A DNA stretch of 64,000 bases from Streptomyces albireticuli. Its GTDB lineage: Bacteria; Actinomycetota; Actinomycetes; Streptomycetales; Streptomycetaceae. The translations under genes were made by a program, and so were the position numbers. The first letter of the stretch is position 1. Each line of letters begins with the position of its first letter. The stretch is taken from the NCBI RefSeq assembly GCF_021228125.1, contig NZ_JAJQQS010000020.1, positions 1 through 64,000 on the forward strand, given 5' to 3'. Below the pieces are notes generated by a model, which had not been told where the DNA came from, did no database searches, and worked only from the letters and a program-made list of their open reading frames with translations. Shown here piece by piece: positions 53,103 to 61,297 of this stretch.

Positions 53103-56100
53103 GTGACGGAAACCCCAGCGGCGGCACCACAGCCGCTCGTCGTCCCCATGCGGATCGAGGCCCTGGCCGTCAACGAACGGGTGCGCCTGGCGGAGGTCTT
53201 CCAGCGCTGGCAGGCCAACTACGCCCTCACCCGGCTGAACCTGTCGCCCGAACCGCCCGCGTTCTCCAACACGGACACCGCCTTCAACTCCGACCCCGCG
53301 CGCGAAGGCGTCTACCTGCACTGGCAGCTTCCCGAGGCCCTCACCCACGGCGTCGACACGGACGGCGACGGCGTCCCCGTCTTCCCGCTCGTCCCCAACC
53401 GGTGGCTGGTCGTCCGGCAGGCGGTCGCCACGGGGTCCGGTGAGCGCACCGACACCGGCTGGATCGTCGAGAGCGACCACCTCGACGCGGCCCTCGGTAC
53501 CAGCCCCTACATGGACCGCGACGGGCGCCTCACCCGCATCGGGCGCCGCGTCGACCTGGCCACGGGGGAGTGGAGCGAGCCCGGCACTCCCGGCGGGCTG
53601 TTCCTCACCGCCGTCGGTCCCGGCCTGCCCACGTTCGCGGCCTACCAGCCGTACAACACCGACGTGTTCTCCGTGCACGACCGCACCGACGACCTCGACC
53701 CGCGGACCGCGTGGCAGCTGAACTACCTCGTCGCCGGCTGGTACGGCGACCCCGCGGCCGACCCGCTGGCCGGCGACCCCACCGCCCGGATGGCCGCCCT
53801 CCGGTGGGCCGCCGAGGGCACCGCCCCGGACACCGCCCGCACGGTCTGCCACGGCACCGTCCTCGACCTCGCCTGGCAGCGCCAGGGCAGCCCGATGCCC
53901 GCCTCCGACCGGCCCGACTACGTCACCATCGGCGTCGGCAACAACACCGAACACGCCACCAAGGCCGTCGAGGAGCACGCCGGCCGCCGGTCCGGCGCCC
54001 CGCCGGAGCTCGCCGCGCTCCTCTCCGCCGTCCACTCCGGAGTGCTCGACCTGCTGGAGGAGCCCGACGGGCAGTTCCAGGCCGAACGCGCCCTCCACGC
54101 CTCCTGGTTCACCCCCACCCACGCGGGCTACACCTGGGTCCTGGAGGACGTGCCGCCGGAGGCCCCCGCCCGGGGCGCGCGGCGCCGGACCCGTACCGCC
54201 AGGACCGCGTACGCCGAGGTCCTGGCCCGGCTCAACACCGCGCAGGCCGCCCACGACGCCGCCGTCCAGGACCTGATCGCCGCGCAGCGCAGGCTCTACG
54301 ACCTGTGGTGGGCCGCCAACCTGCCCAAGGTCCCCGAGGCCCCCGGCGAACCCGCCGGCGCCTACCGCGACCGGCTCGACGAGCTGGTGCGGACCGCGAC
54401 CGCGACGGCCGAGGCCGCGCGCGACACCGTCGCGACCCTGCGCGCCGCGATCCCCTGGGCCATGTCACCGGACGACCTCGCCGAAGCAGTCCGCGCCTAC
54501 CAGGAGGCCCACGGGCTGCCCGTCGCCCAGGTCGTCCTCAAACGCGACGTCCTGCCCGGCTTCCAGCTGCCCAACGACCCCGTCGTCGTCATCCGCGGCA
54601 CCAAGGACCGGCCCCTCCCGCCCGACCCCGAGCAGCCCACCACTCCCGACCTCTACACCGTGCCCGAGGGCGCCTACAGCGAAGAGGAGGAGGACGAGGA
54701 CCCGCCGCTCGCCTGCCGCTGGCCGGCCGCGCTCGTCACCGGCGTACGGGTCGCCGGCGCCACCGTCACCGCGCCCCAGGCGAACACCCCCGCGCCTCCC
54801 CACCTGCCCGCGCCCGACGGCCTGGCCGGAGTGCTCGCCGCGCTGCTGCGGGAGCTCCTCCACCTCGCCCCCTCCAACGCCCGCGCCCTCGCCCGGGCCG
54901 CCGGCTACCAGGGCGACGTCACGGCGCTCGCCGAGGCCATGCGCGCCCCGGAGGAGAACGCCGTCGGCACCCCGGGCGCGTTCACCGCGCCCTGGCGCCA
55001 GCCCTGGTCGCCGCTGTTCTTCGAGTGGAAGGTCGACTACTTCCCCATCGAGTGGCAGGGCGACCCCGGCGGCGCGGGCGCCGGGCGCGCCAACTGGAGC
55101 TTCGACGGGAACTCCTACCGCTGGCTCGGCACCGGCGCCCACCCGGTCCCCGTCAGCCTGCGCGGCCGCCAGTTCCTCACGCCCACCCCCGGGAAGACCA
55201 CGGCCGCGGCGCTGCGCCAGTACGCCCGCACCCACCCGGGACCGGCCGCGGGCGCCCTGCGCGCCCTGGCCCGGCAGGCCGACGACGCCGATCTGTTCGC
55301 CCAGCCGCTCGTCGGCTTCACCGAGCAGCTCACGGCGCGTGGCCACACCCCGGCCTCGCTCAACCCGCACTCCCGGCTCTCACCGGGCCTGCGCACCGCG
55401 CTCACCGAGGCGGCCGCCCGCACCCTGCCGCCCGACCCCGGCGCCCGGCCGCGCCCCTTCACCGGCTGGAACGCCTCCCTCTACCAGCCGCTGCGGGCCG
55501 GGCAGTTCGCCTTCGAGCGGCTCGCCGTGATCGACCGCTTCGGGCACACCCTCCCGGCGATCTTCCCGGACCCGCGGGCCCTGATGTTCGCGGCCGGCAA
55601 CGAACCCGGCGACGTCATCGGCGTCGGCGTCCCCGCCCGCCGCTTCGCCCCCGAGCTCCCCGAGGAGCTCACCCCCTCGCTCCGGAACCCGGCCGCCCCC
55701 GCCGAGGGGCACCACACCATCAACCCGCCCACCTGGTACCGCTTCACCCAGCTCACCCCGCGCCTGGTCCAGCCGGCCCGCGCCGGGTTCACCCTGCTCG
55801 ACGCCCTGGACGACCTCAACCCGCTCACCACGTCGAGCGACCCGGACACCACGGCCGTCGCGGCCTGGCTCGTCCCCGGCTACCTGGACCGTGCGCTGTA
55901 CGCCTACGCGCCCGACGGCGCCCCGCTCGGCGAGCTGCGCACCACGCTCCCGCCCGACGGCGTCACCCGGGCCACCTGGCACCCGCTGCCGTACTCCCGC
56001 TACCGCACGATCGGCGAACTGCGCGACGCCTACCCGCACCTGCACGACTTCCTGGTGGCCCTGACCGCCCCCGACCGGGGTCCGGCCGCCCTGCGCGCCC

Positions 56101-56981
56101 TCCTCACGGTCATCGACCGCACCCTCTCCACGACGGCGCCGCTCGGCGACGCCACTCCGCCGCACACCCCGAGCGTGCTGCTCGGCCGCCCGCTCGCGCT
56201 TCTGCGCGTCCGCCTCGGCATCGACCTGGACGGCCCGCCGTACGCCGACCCCGCCTGGCGGAACCTGCGCGAGGGGACGCCGCCCGGCTACCCCTCCTAC
56301 CGCTGGCCGGTCCGGCTCGGCGAGCGCGACGAACTCGCGGACGGCCTCGTCGGCTACTTCCACGGCGACCACCGCGCCACCGACTACCGGCTGCTGCACA
56401 CCGTGCTCGACACCCCCGAGCTCCCCGACGAGGCCCGCGACTACTTCGCCCCGATCGGCACCGGCGCCTCCCTCACCCTGCCCGCCCGGCCGCCGGGCAG
56501 CGACCCCGACCACCGGGACGCGGCCTACCTCACCCTGCTCGCGGACCCGCGCGGCACCGTGCACGCCACCACCGACATCCTCCCCACGGCGGAGGTGCGG
56601 CTGCCCGCCCGGCTCGTCGAGCCCCCGCTCGCCGAGCTCCCGGTGTCCTTCCGGCTGGGCCCGCTGCCCACCACCCCGTACGCGCCCGAACCGGACCCCG
56701 CGGGCAACGGCGGCCGCGCCGTCCAGCCGCCCGCGCTCCAGCTGCCCCGGCCCTCCGACCGGCACGGCACCTGGACCTGGGTGGAGAGCGCCACCGGCGA
56801 TCAGTGGACCGAGGCCGGCACCCACGCCACCGACGGCGAGGCGCACCACCCGCACCCCGTCCCCGCCCTGCGCACCGGCCGCCTCACCCTGCGCCCCACC
56901 CGTGCCGACGAGACCGCCGCCGAGCCCGCTGACGAGACCGCCGCCGAGACCGCGGCCCAGACCCAAGGAGACCGCCGATGA
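53103..56981 (+). CDS. Uncharacterised 1292-residue protein of the RIP/DUF6603 operon
   Basis: This large soluble protein is not recognised. The N-terminal part contains AREGVYLHWQLPEALTHG, FPLVPNRWLVVRQ and LNYLVAGWYGDP. A likely coiled-coil/helical stretch is at about 365-450 (LARLNTAQAAHDAAVQDLIA), and the C-terminal half includes PLFFEWKVDYFPIEWQG and FTGWNASLYQPLRAGQFAFE. Such a modular layout fits a scaffold or plate protein more than an enzyme (inference). No signal peptide. GGAAAGGCAGG precedes the GTG start at 53103 (written MTETP). The stop overlaps the next ATG by 4 nt. Confidence 0.75.
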   Translation: MTETPAAAPQPLVVPMRIEALAVNERVRLAEVFQRWQANYALTRLNLSPEPPAFSNTDTAFNSDPAREGVYLHWQLPEALTHGVDTDGDGVPVFPLVPNRWLVVRQAVATGSGERTDTGWIVESDHLDAALGTSPYMDRDGRLTRIGRRVDLATGEWSEPGTPGGLFLTAVGPGLPTFAAYQPYNTDVFSVHDRTDDLDPRTAWQLNYLVAGWYGDPAADPLAGDPTARMAALRWAAEGTAPDTARTVCHGTVLDLAWQRQGSPMPASDRPDYVTIGVGNNTEHATKAVEEHAGRRSGAPPELAALLSAVHSGVLDLLEEPDGQFQAERALHASWFTPTHAGYTWVLEDVPPEAPARGARRRTRTARTAYAEVLARLNTAQAAHDAAVQDLIAAQRRLYDLWWAANLPKVPEAPGEPAGAYRDRLDELVRTATATAEAARDTVATLRAAIPWAMSPDDLAEAVRAYQEAHGLPVAQVVLKRDVLPGFQLPNDPVVVIRGTKDRPLPPDPEQPTTPDLYTVPEGAYSEEEEDEDPPLACRWPAALVTGVRVAGATVTAPQANTPAPPHLPAPDGLAGVLAALLRELLHLAPSNARALARAAGYQGDVTALAEAMRAPEENAVGTPGAFTAPWRQPWSPLFFEWKVDYFPIEWQGDPGGAGAGRANWSFDGNSYRWLGTGAHPVPVSLRGRQFLTPTPGKTTAAALRQYARTHPGPAAGALRALARQADDADLFAQPLVGFTEQLTARGHTPASLNPHSRLSPGLRTALTEAAARTLPPDPGARPRPFTGWNASLYQPLRAGQFAFERLAVIDRFGHTLPAIFPDPRALMFAAGNEPGDVIGVGVPARRFAPELPEELTPSLRNPAAPAEGHHTINPPTWYRFTQLTPRLVQPARAGFTLLDALDDLNPLTTSSDPDTTAVAAWLVPGYLDRALYAYAPDGAPLGELRTTLPPDGVTRATWHPLPYSRYRTIGELRDAYPHLHDFLVALTAPDRGPAALRALLTVIDRTLSTTAPLGDATPPHTPSVLLGRPLALLRVRLGIDLDGPPYADPAWRNLREGTPPGYPSYRWPVRLGERDELADGLVGYFHGDHRATDYRLLHTVLDTPELPDEARDYFAPIGTGASLTLPARPPGSDPDHRDAAYLTLLADPRGTVHATTDILPTAEVRLPARLVEPPLAELPVSFRLGPLPTTPYAPEPDPAGNGGRAVQPPALQLPRPSDRHGTWTWVESATGDQWTEAGTHATDGEAHHPHPVPALRTGRLTLRPTRADETAAEPADETAAETAAQTQGDRR

Positions 56982-58486
56982 CCGACGCGCCCCGAGCGGA
57001 CCAGGCCACCCTGCTCACCTACGCCCTGACGACCGTCCCCAACCCGCTCACCACCAGCCCGCCGGACGTCAAGCCGGGCAACGAGGACGAGAACTCCTAC
57101 GCCGACATCGACCTCGTCATCTCCAACAGCGGCAGCACCCCCGTACGGTGCAGCAAGATCGCCATCGTGCTGCCGGTCGGCACCCTCGCCCAGGACCTGG
57201 CGCTCACGGGCGAGGGTATCTCCGCCTACGTCGAGCCCGACTCGGGCTGGACCGTCGTCGACGTCCAGTCGGACGTCCTGCTCGCGGTGCCGACGGCGGA
57301 GACCGCGGTGTTCCCGGCGGCCGGTGCGGAAGGCTCCTCGAAGGTGCGGTTCAGTCTCGCGCCGCAGAGCGGGGAGAGCGAGGTCACCGTCGACGGGCTG
57401 TACCTCACGCTCCGCCGGATCATGGTCAGCGACAAGGCGGGCGTCGCCCGGATCGGGATCGAGGAGTGGGCGACGCAGGAGGGGCCGATCCCCGGTACTC
57501 CCAGCACCACGACCCTGGACGTCGCGAAGTTCCCCTTCCGCAGCGGGGCCGACCCGGCCCCCGGCATCGGCCGCGCCCTCGTCGCGCTCACGAGCCAGGG
57601 CGGCCCGCCGGCCACCCGCGTCGCCGCGAACGCGCCGGTCCGCCTGGAATGGCACCACCTCCGGGGCGACAGTCACGAGCTGTACATGGACGGCAGCCGC
57701 GTCACCGACGCCGGGATCGCGGGCGGCAGCAAGTACGACGTCCCGGCCGACACCGTGCGGCGCGACACGGCGTTCGCCCTGAAGACGGTCACGCCCACCC
57801 CGGACGGCGGCTTCGTGGTGCGCTGGGACCACCTGACCGTGTGCGTCACGGACCAGACGCTGGACGCGCTGACGGTGAGCGGGGCCTTCCAGGCGAACGG
57901 CAGCCTGACGACGGGCAGCGCCGGTGAGACGAAGTTCAACCACCCGGTCTCCGTCCTGAACGCCAAGAAGCTCACCGCGACCGGCGAACTGCGCGTCGAC
58001 GGGAACGCCTCGGTCGGCGGCACCGTGGGGATCACCGGGAAGCTGACGGCGGACGGGGACGTCCAGGTCAACAAGACGTTCAAGACGGGCACCGCCGGGG
58101 AGTCCGTCTTCTACCACAACGTCACGGTCTATACGCCTGCCAAGCTGATCGTCGGCAAGGACATGCAGGTCAACGGCAGCGTCACCGGGACCCTCAAGGT
58201 CACGGGCGCGGTGAACGCCGGTGGCGACATCACCCGGGGCGGCAAGGGGGTGCTCGCCCACTACGACACGATCAGCATGAGCAATACGGAGAAGGGGGGC
58301 TATCTCTACGCGCCGGTCATGGACTATGACGGTGACCGCGGGTACATCTTCCGCTGGAAGCCGGGCGGTCCGGTCAGCAACGGCTACTGGAAGATCGAGC
58401 GGAACCGTACGACCGCCGAGGCGGCCCCGGACCTCCCCTCCGCCGAGGACACCCCCGCCGCCACGGAGCCCCCGGCCGGGGGGTGA
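56978..58486 (+). CDS. Uncharacterised protein with fibre-like Gly/Val repeat tail
   Basis: This 502-residue protein has an N-terminal beta-rich half of about 285 residues (VISNSGSTPVRCSKIAIVLP) with no known family. The second half, about 300-440, is a run of short repeats: VSGAFQANGSL, TGELRVDGNASVGGTVGI, TGKLTADGDVQVN, VGKDMQVNGSVTGTLKV. This pattern is typical of trimeric beta-helix fibres in phage tail fibres and adhesins. The C-terminal cap (GYLYAPVMDYDGDRGYIFRW) may bind a target. No signal peptide. Last gene of the operon, ATGA-coupled to the previous one. Confidence 0.75.
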   Translation: MTDAPRADQATLLTYALTTVPNPLTTSPPDVKPGNEDENSYADIDLVISNSGSTPVRCSKIAIVLPVGTLAQDLALTGEGISAYVEPDSGWTVVDVQSDVLLAVPTAETAVFPAAGAEGSSKVRFSLAPQSGESEVTVDGLYLTLRRIMVSDKAGVARIGIEEWATQEGPIPGTPSTTTLDVAKFPFRSGADPAPGIGRALVALTSQGGPPATRVAANAPVRLEWHHLRGDSHELYMDGSRVTDAGIAGGSKYDVPADTVRRDTAFALKTVTPTPDGGFVVRWDHLTVCVTDQTLDALTVSGAFQANGSLTTGSAGETKFNHPVSVLNAKKLTATGELRVDGNASVGGTVGITGKLTADGDVQVNKTFKTGTAGESVFYHNVTVYTPAKLIVGKDMQVNGSVTGTLKVTGAVNAGGDITRGGKGVLAHYDTISMSNTEKGGYLYAPVMDYDGDRGYIFRWKPGGPVSNGYWKIERNRTTAEAAPDLPSAEDTPAATEPPAGG

Positions 58487-58679
58487 GCCGTATCCGTGTG
58501 GTCACGGTGAGTGTTCGGTTCCGCCCGCAAGGTCACCGTACCGACTTGTGACCGAACCGTCGCCACCACGATCGCAACCCACGCGCCACTGAGGGAGTCC
58601 TCCCCTCCAGTAGGCTTCCCGGCGTGCGTCCCCGAGGGGCGCGCGCCGGGCAGAGGTCGTCAATCGGGAGGAACCGGCG

Positions 58680-59351
58680 TTGCACATCCAGGAATGGCTA
58701 GAGACAGTACCGGCGGTCGCCGTCTACCTTCTGGTGGGCGGGGTCATCGGACTGGAGAGCCTGGGCATCCCGCTCCCCGGTGAGATCGTCCTCGTCAGCG
58801 CCACGCTGCTGGCCGCCACGCAGGACCACATCAACCCCTACGTGCTCGGCGCGTGCGCCATCGCCGGCGCGATCATCGGTGACTCGATCGGCTATCTGAT
58901 CGGCCGCAAGGGCGGCAAGCCGCTGCTGGAGTGGCTCGGCCGGAAGTTCCCCAAGCACTTCGGCCCGCACCACGTGGCCACCGCCGAGCGCTCCTTCCAG
59001 AAGTGGGGCATGTGGGCGGTCTTCGTCGGCCGCTTCATCGCCCTGCTGCGGATCTTCGCCGGCCCGCTGGCCGGTGTGCTGAAGATGCCGTACTGGAAGT
59101 TCCTCATCGCCAACGTCCTGGGCGGCATCGTCTGGGCCGGCGGCACCGTCGCGGTGATCTACAGCGTCGGCAAGGTCGCCGAGGAGTGGCTGAAGAAGTT
59201 CTCCTGGCTCGGCCTGGTCGCCGCCGTGCTGTTCGGCCTGGGCTCGTTCGTCGTCATGCGGGTCAAGGCCAAGAAGGCCGCCCGGGCCGCCGAGGCCGAG
59301 GCCGCGGTCGCCCCGCGTCCGGAGACCGAGGCGGTCGCCGCCGCCGAGTGA
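58680..59351 (+). CDS. DedA-family membrane protein
   Basis: This 223-residue DedA/VTT-domain protein has about five membrane segments. It carries the family features ESLGIPLPGEIVLVSAT, GDSIGYLIGRKGG and VGRFIALLRIFAGPLAGV. Relatives flip undecaprenyl phosphate or phospholipid and support envelope stability. The start is TTG, 7 nt after GGGAGG. A highly charged Ala/Glu tail follows the last helix. Ends at a perfect palindrome. Confidence 0.92.
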   Translation: MHIQEWLETVPAVAVYLLVGGVIGLESLGIPLPGEIVLVSATLLAATQDHINPYVLGACAIAGAIIGDSIGYLIGRKGGKPLLEWLGRKFPKHFGPHHVATAERSFQKWGMWAVFVGRFIALLRIFAGPLAGVLKMPYWKFLIANVLGGIVWAGGTVAVIYSVGKVAEEWLKKFSWLGLVAAVLFGLGSFVVMRVKAKKAARAAEAEAAVAPRPETEAVAAAE

Positions 59352-59378
59352 CGGCGGAGCGCGGTCGTCCGGCCGTAG

Positions 59379-59424
59379 GAGAAGGCCCCCGGGTCTCCCA
59401 CGTGGGAGACCCGGGGGCCTTCTC
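59379..59424. terminator. Perfect 46-bp palindromic terminator after dedA
   Basis: Two 23-bp arms (59379-59401 and 59402-59424) beginning GAGAAGGCCCCCGGG are fully complementary. It separates dedA from the convergent LuxR-type gene and works in either direction. Confidence 0.8.
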
Positions 59425-59484
59425 GTGTGCGGGCGTGTACGTGGGTCCGTGAGCGGGCTCGTATGCGGGAGAGGAAGCTCCGGT

Positions 59485-59709
59485 TCAGCCGTTCGCCTGG
59501 GTGATGCTCAGCCGGACCAGGTCGGCGAGGGTCGGTGCCGAGCGCTTGGCCCGGATGCGCCGGGTGTACGTGCCCACGGTGTGCACGCTGATGCCGAGCC
59601 GCCTTGCGATCTGGTGGTAGGTCAGACCGGCGCCGATGTGCGCCAGCACCTCGCGCTCGCGGGGTGACAGGCTGGGCGGCCCGCTCTGCGCGGTGTGGCC
59701 GGGCATCAT
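59485..59709 (-). CDS. Small LuxR-type DNA-binding protein
   Basis: This 74-residue protein consists only of a GerE/LuxR helix-turn-helix: LSPREREVLAHIGAGLTYHQ, then IARRLGISVHTVGTYTRRI. No receiver or sensor domain is present. GGAGAGAG precedes two tandem ATGs (59709, 59706). It is divergent from the exporter-PKS operon and is a candidate regulator of it. The 310-bp gap between them has AT-rich promoters and inverted repeats (AAGTGG/CCACTT at 59853-59870, CCGGTGA/TCACCGG at 59834-59878). Confidence 0.85.
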   Translation of the reverse strand: MMPGHTAQSGPPSLSPREREVLAHIGAGLTYHQIARRLGISVHTVGTYTRRIRAKRSAPTLADLVRLSITQANG

Positions 59710-60019
59710 CTCTCTCCATGGGTGTGGGGGTGGAGCCGGCGCGCCGTGCCGGGCGGCCCGCCCGGCTTGTGGCCCGGCCCGGCCGTGTGCACAGCGCAAT
59801 CCCCTTGTGACACACAACGATCTAATCACGAGACCGGTGAAAAGCAAGCAAAAAGTGGCGCCGCCCACTTCTCACCGGCCAACTCCCGTGAGATAGGCCA
59901 AAGGGAGGATGTCAAGTCCCCAACTCGCGTGGCTCCAGACACGCTTCGAACCGGGCGACTGTGGACGCGGCCTCCGCCGACCGCGGCGCCCATCGGAGGC
60001 CGACTGGAGGGGGACGCGC

Positions 60020-61297
60020 GTGGGGCACTTCCGGCTGCTCGTCGTCGGGAACGGAATCTCGGCATACGGCAGCTACCTGAACATGGTGGCGCTGAACGTC
60101 TTCGTCTACCACGTGTCGGGCAGCGCGCTCGTCGCCGGCCTCTTCATGGCCGTACGCCTGGTGACGAACGTGCTGGCGGGCTTCGTGGCCGGGCGGCTGG
60201 TCTCCGGGCACGACCGCAAGCGCCTGATGGTCGGCGCCGATCTCACCCAGGCCGCCGCGCTGCTGCTCCTGCTGCTGTCCCCGGACGCCGGCCGGGTCCC
60301 GCTGCTCTTCGCGCTGGCCGTGGTGACCGGTGCCTGCTCGACCCTGTCCCAGGTGGCGCTGCGCAGCAGCGTCCCGGAGATCGTCGGCCCGGACCTCCGC
60401 ACCAGGGCCAACGGCCTGCTGGTCACCGGACGTTCGCTCGCCATGATCGCCGGATTCGCGTCCTCCGGCGTGGTCGTCGCCGGGCTCGGCTACCACTACG
60501 CCTTCGCGCTCGACGCCGCCACCTTCGTCGTCTCGGCCACGGTCCTCTTCCTGCTGCCGATCCGCACCCGCGCCACGGCGGAACCGGATGTTCCGGAATC
60601 GGAGGGCAAGGGCGCCGCCGAGTGGGGCGTCCGCTTCCTGCTAAGGACGGCACCGCTGCTGGCGGTCATGATCGCCGTCCGCGCCGTCGACGGACTGGGC
60701 TCCTCCTCCCACAACGTCGCCCTGCCCATCTACTCGGACAGCCTGAACCCCGGGCATCCCGCCACGTTCGTCAGCCAGTTCTGGGCCACCTGGGCGCTGG
60801 GCAACATCGTCGCCCAGCAGCTGTGCGGCCGGTTCATGACCAAGGGCCGCCGCTCACCGGGGGAGCGCGCCTTCGCCGTCGGCTCCTGTGTGATGTCGGC
60901 CGGGTTCATCCTCGTCTTCTGCGGGCTGCCCACCGTTCCCGCCATCGCCGCCGCGCTGATCGCCGGGGCGGCCGACGGCTTCACCGAGATCGTGTACGTG
61001 ACCCGGCTCCAGGCGGCCCCCGACGCGCAGCGCGGCCGGCTCTTCGGACTCTCCGCCTCCGCGGAGAACACCGGCTTCGGCCTCGGCATGGTCGTCAGCG
61101 CCTTCCTCCTCGACCACTTCGCCCCCCTGCCGGTGGTGTCGGTCTTCCACGGCTGCGCGATCGTCCTCTGCCTCGTCCTCCTCGCCGTGCTGTTCCGGCG
61201 CGGGCCCGAGCTCGCACGGCGCGGGAAGAACGGCGACGGCGCGCGGGGGACGACGGCCGGCCGGGACCTGCCCACCGCGGAAGGACACAGCGCATGA
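60020..61297 (+). CDS. MFS exporter, enterobactin-exporter (EntS)-like
   Basis: This 425-residue transporter has about twelve membrane helices and the MFS_3 pattern (FRLLVVGNGISAYGSYLN, SGHDRKRLMVGADLTQAAAL as the loop 2-3 motif). It likely exports the product of the adjoining polyketide pathway. The GTG at 60020 follows GGAGGGGG; an in-frame ATG at 59909 directly touching GGGAGG would add 37 residues with no membrane character. Its stop overlaps the PKS start (ATGA). Confidence 0.87.
   Translation: MGHFRLLVVGNGISAYGSYLNMVALNVFVYHVSGSALVAGLFMAVRLVTNVLAGFVAGRLVSGHDRKRLMVGADLTQAAALLLLLLSPDAGRVPLLFALAVVTGACSTLSQVALRSSVPEIVGPDLRTRANGLLVTGRSLAMIAGFASSGVVVAGLGYHYAFALDAATFVVSATVLFLLPIRTRATAEPDVPESEGKGAAEWGVRFLLRTAPLLAVMIAVRAVDGLGSSSHNVALPIYSDSLNPGHPATFVSQFWATWALGNIVAQQLCGRFMTKGRRSPGERAFAVGSCVMSAGFILVFCGLPTVPAIAAALIAGAADGFTEIVYVTRLQAAPDAQRGRLFGLSASAENTGFGLGMVVSAFLLDHFAPLPVVSVFHGCAIVLCLVLLAVLFRRGPELARRGKNGDGARGTTAGRDLPTAEGHSA

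Noticed and set aside
40559..58486. Prophage or contractile injection system
   Set aside because: No sheath, tube, terminase, portal, integrase or AAA+ ATPase gene is present; only the fibre-like repeats recall phage proteins.
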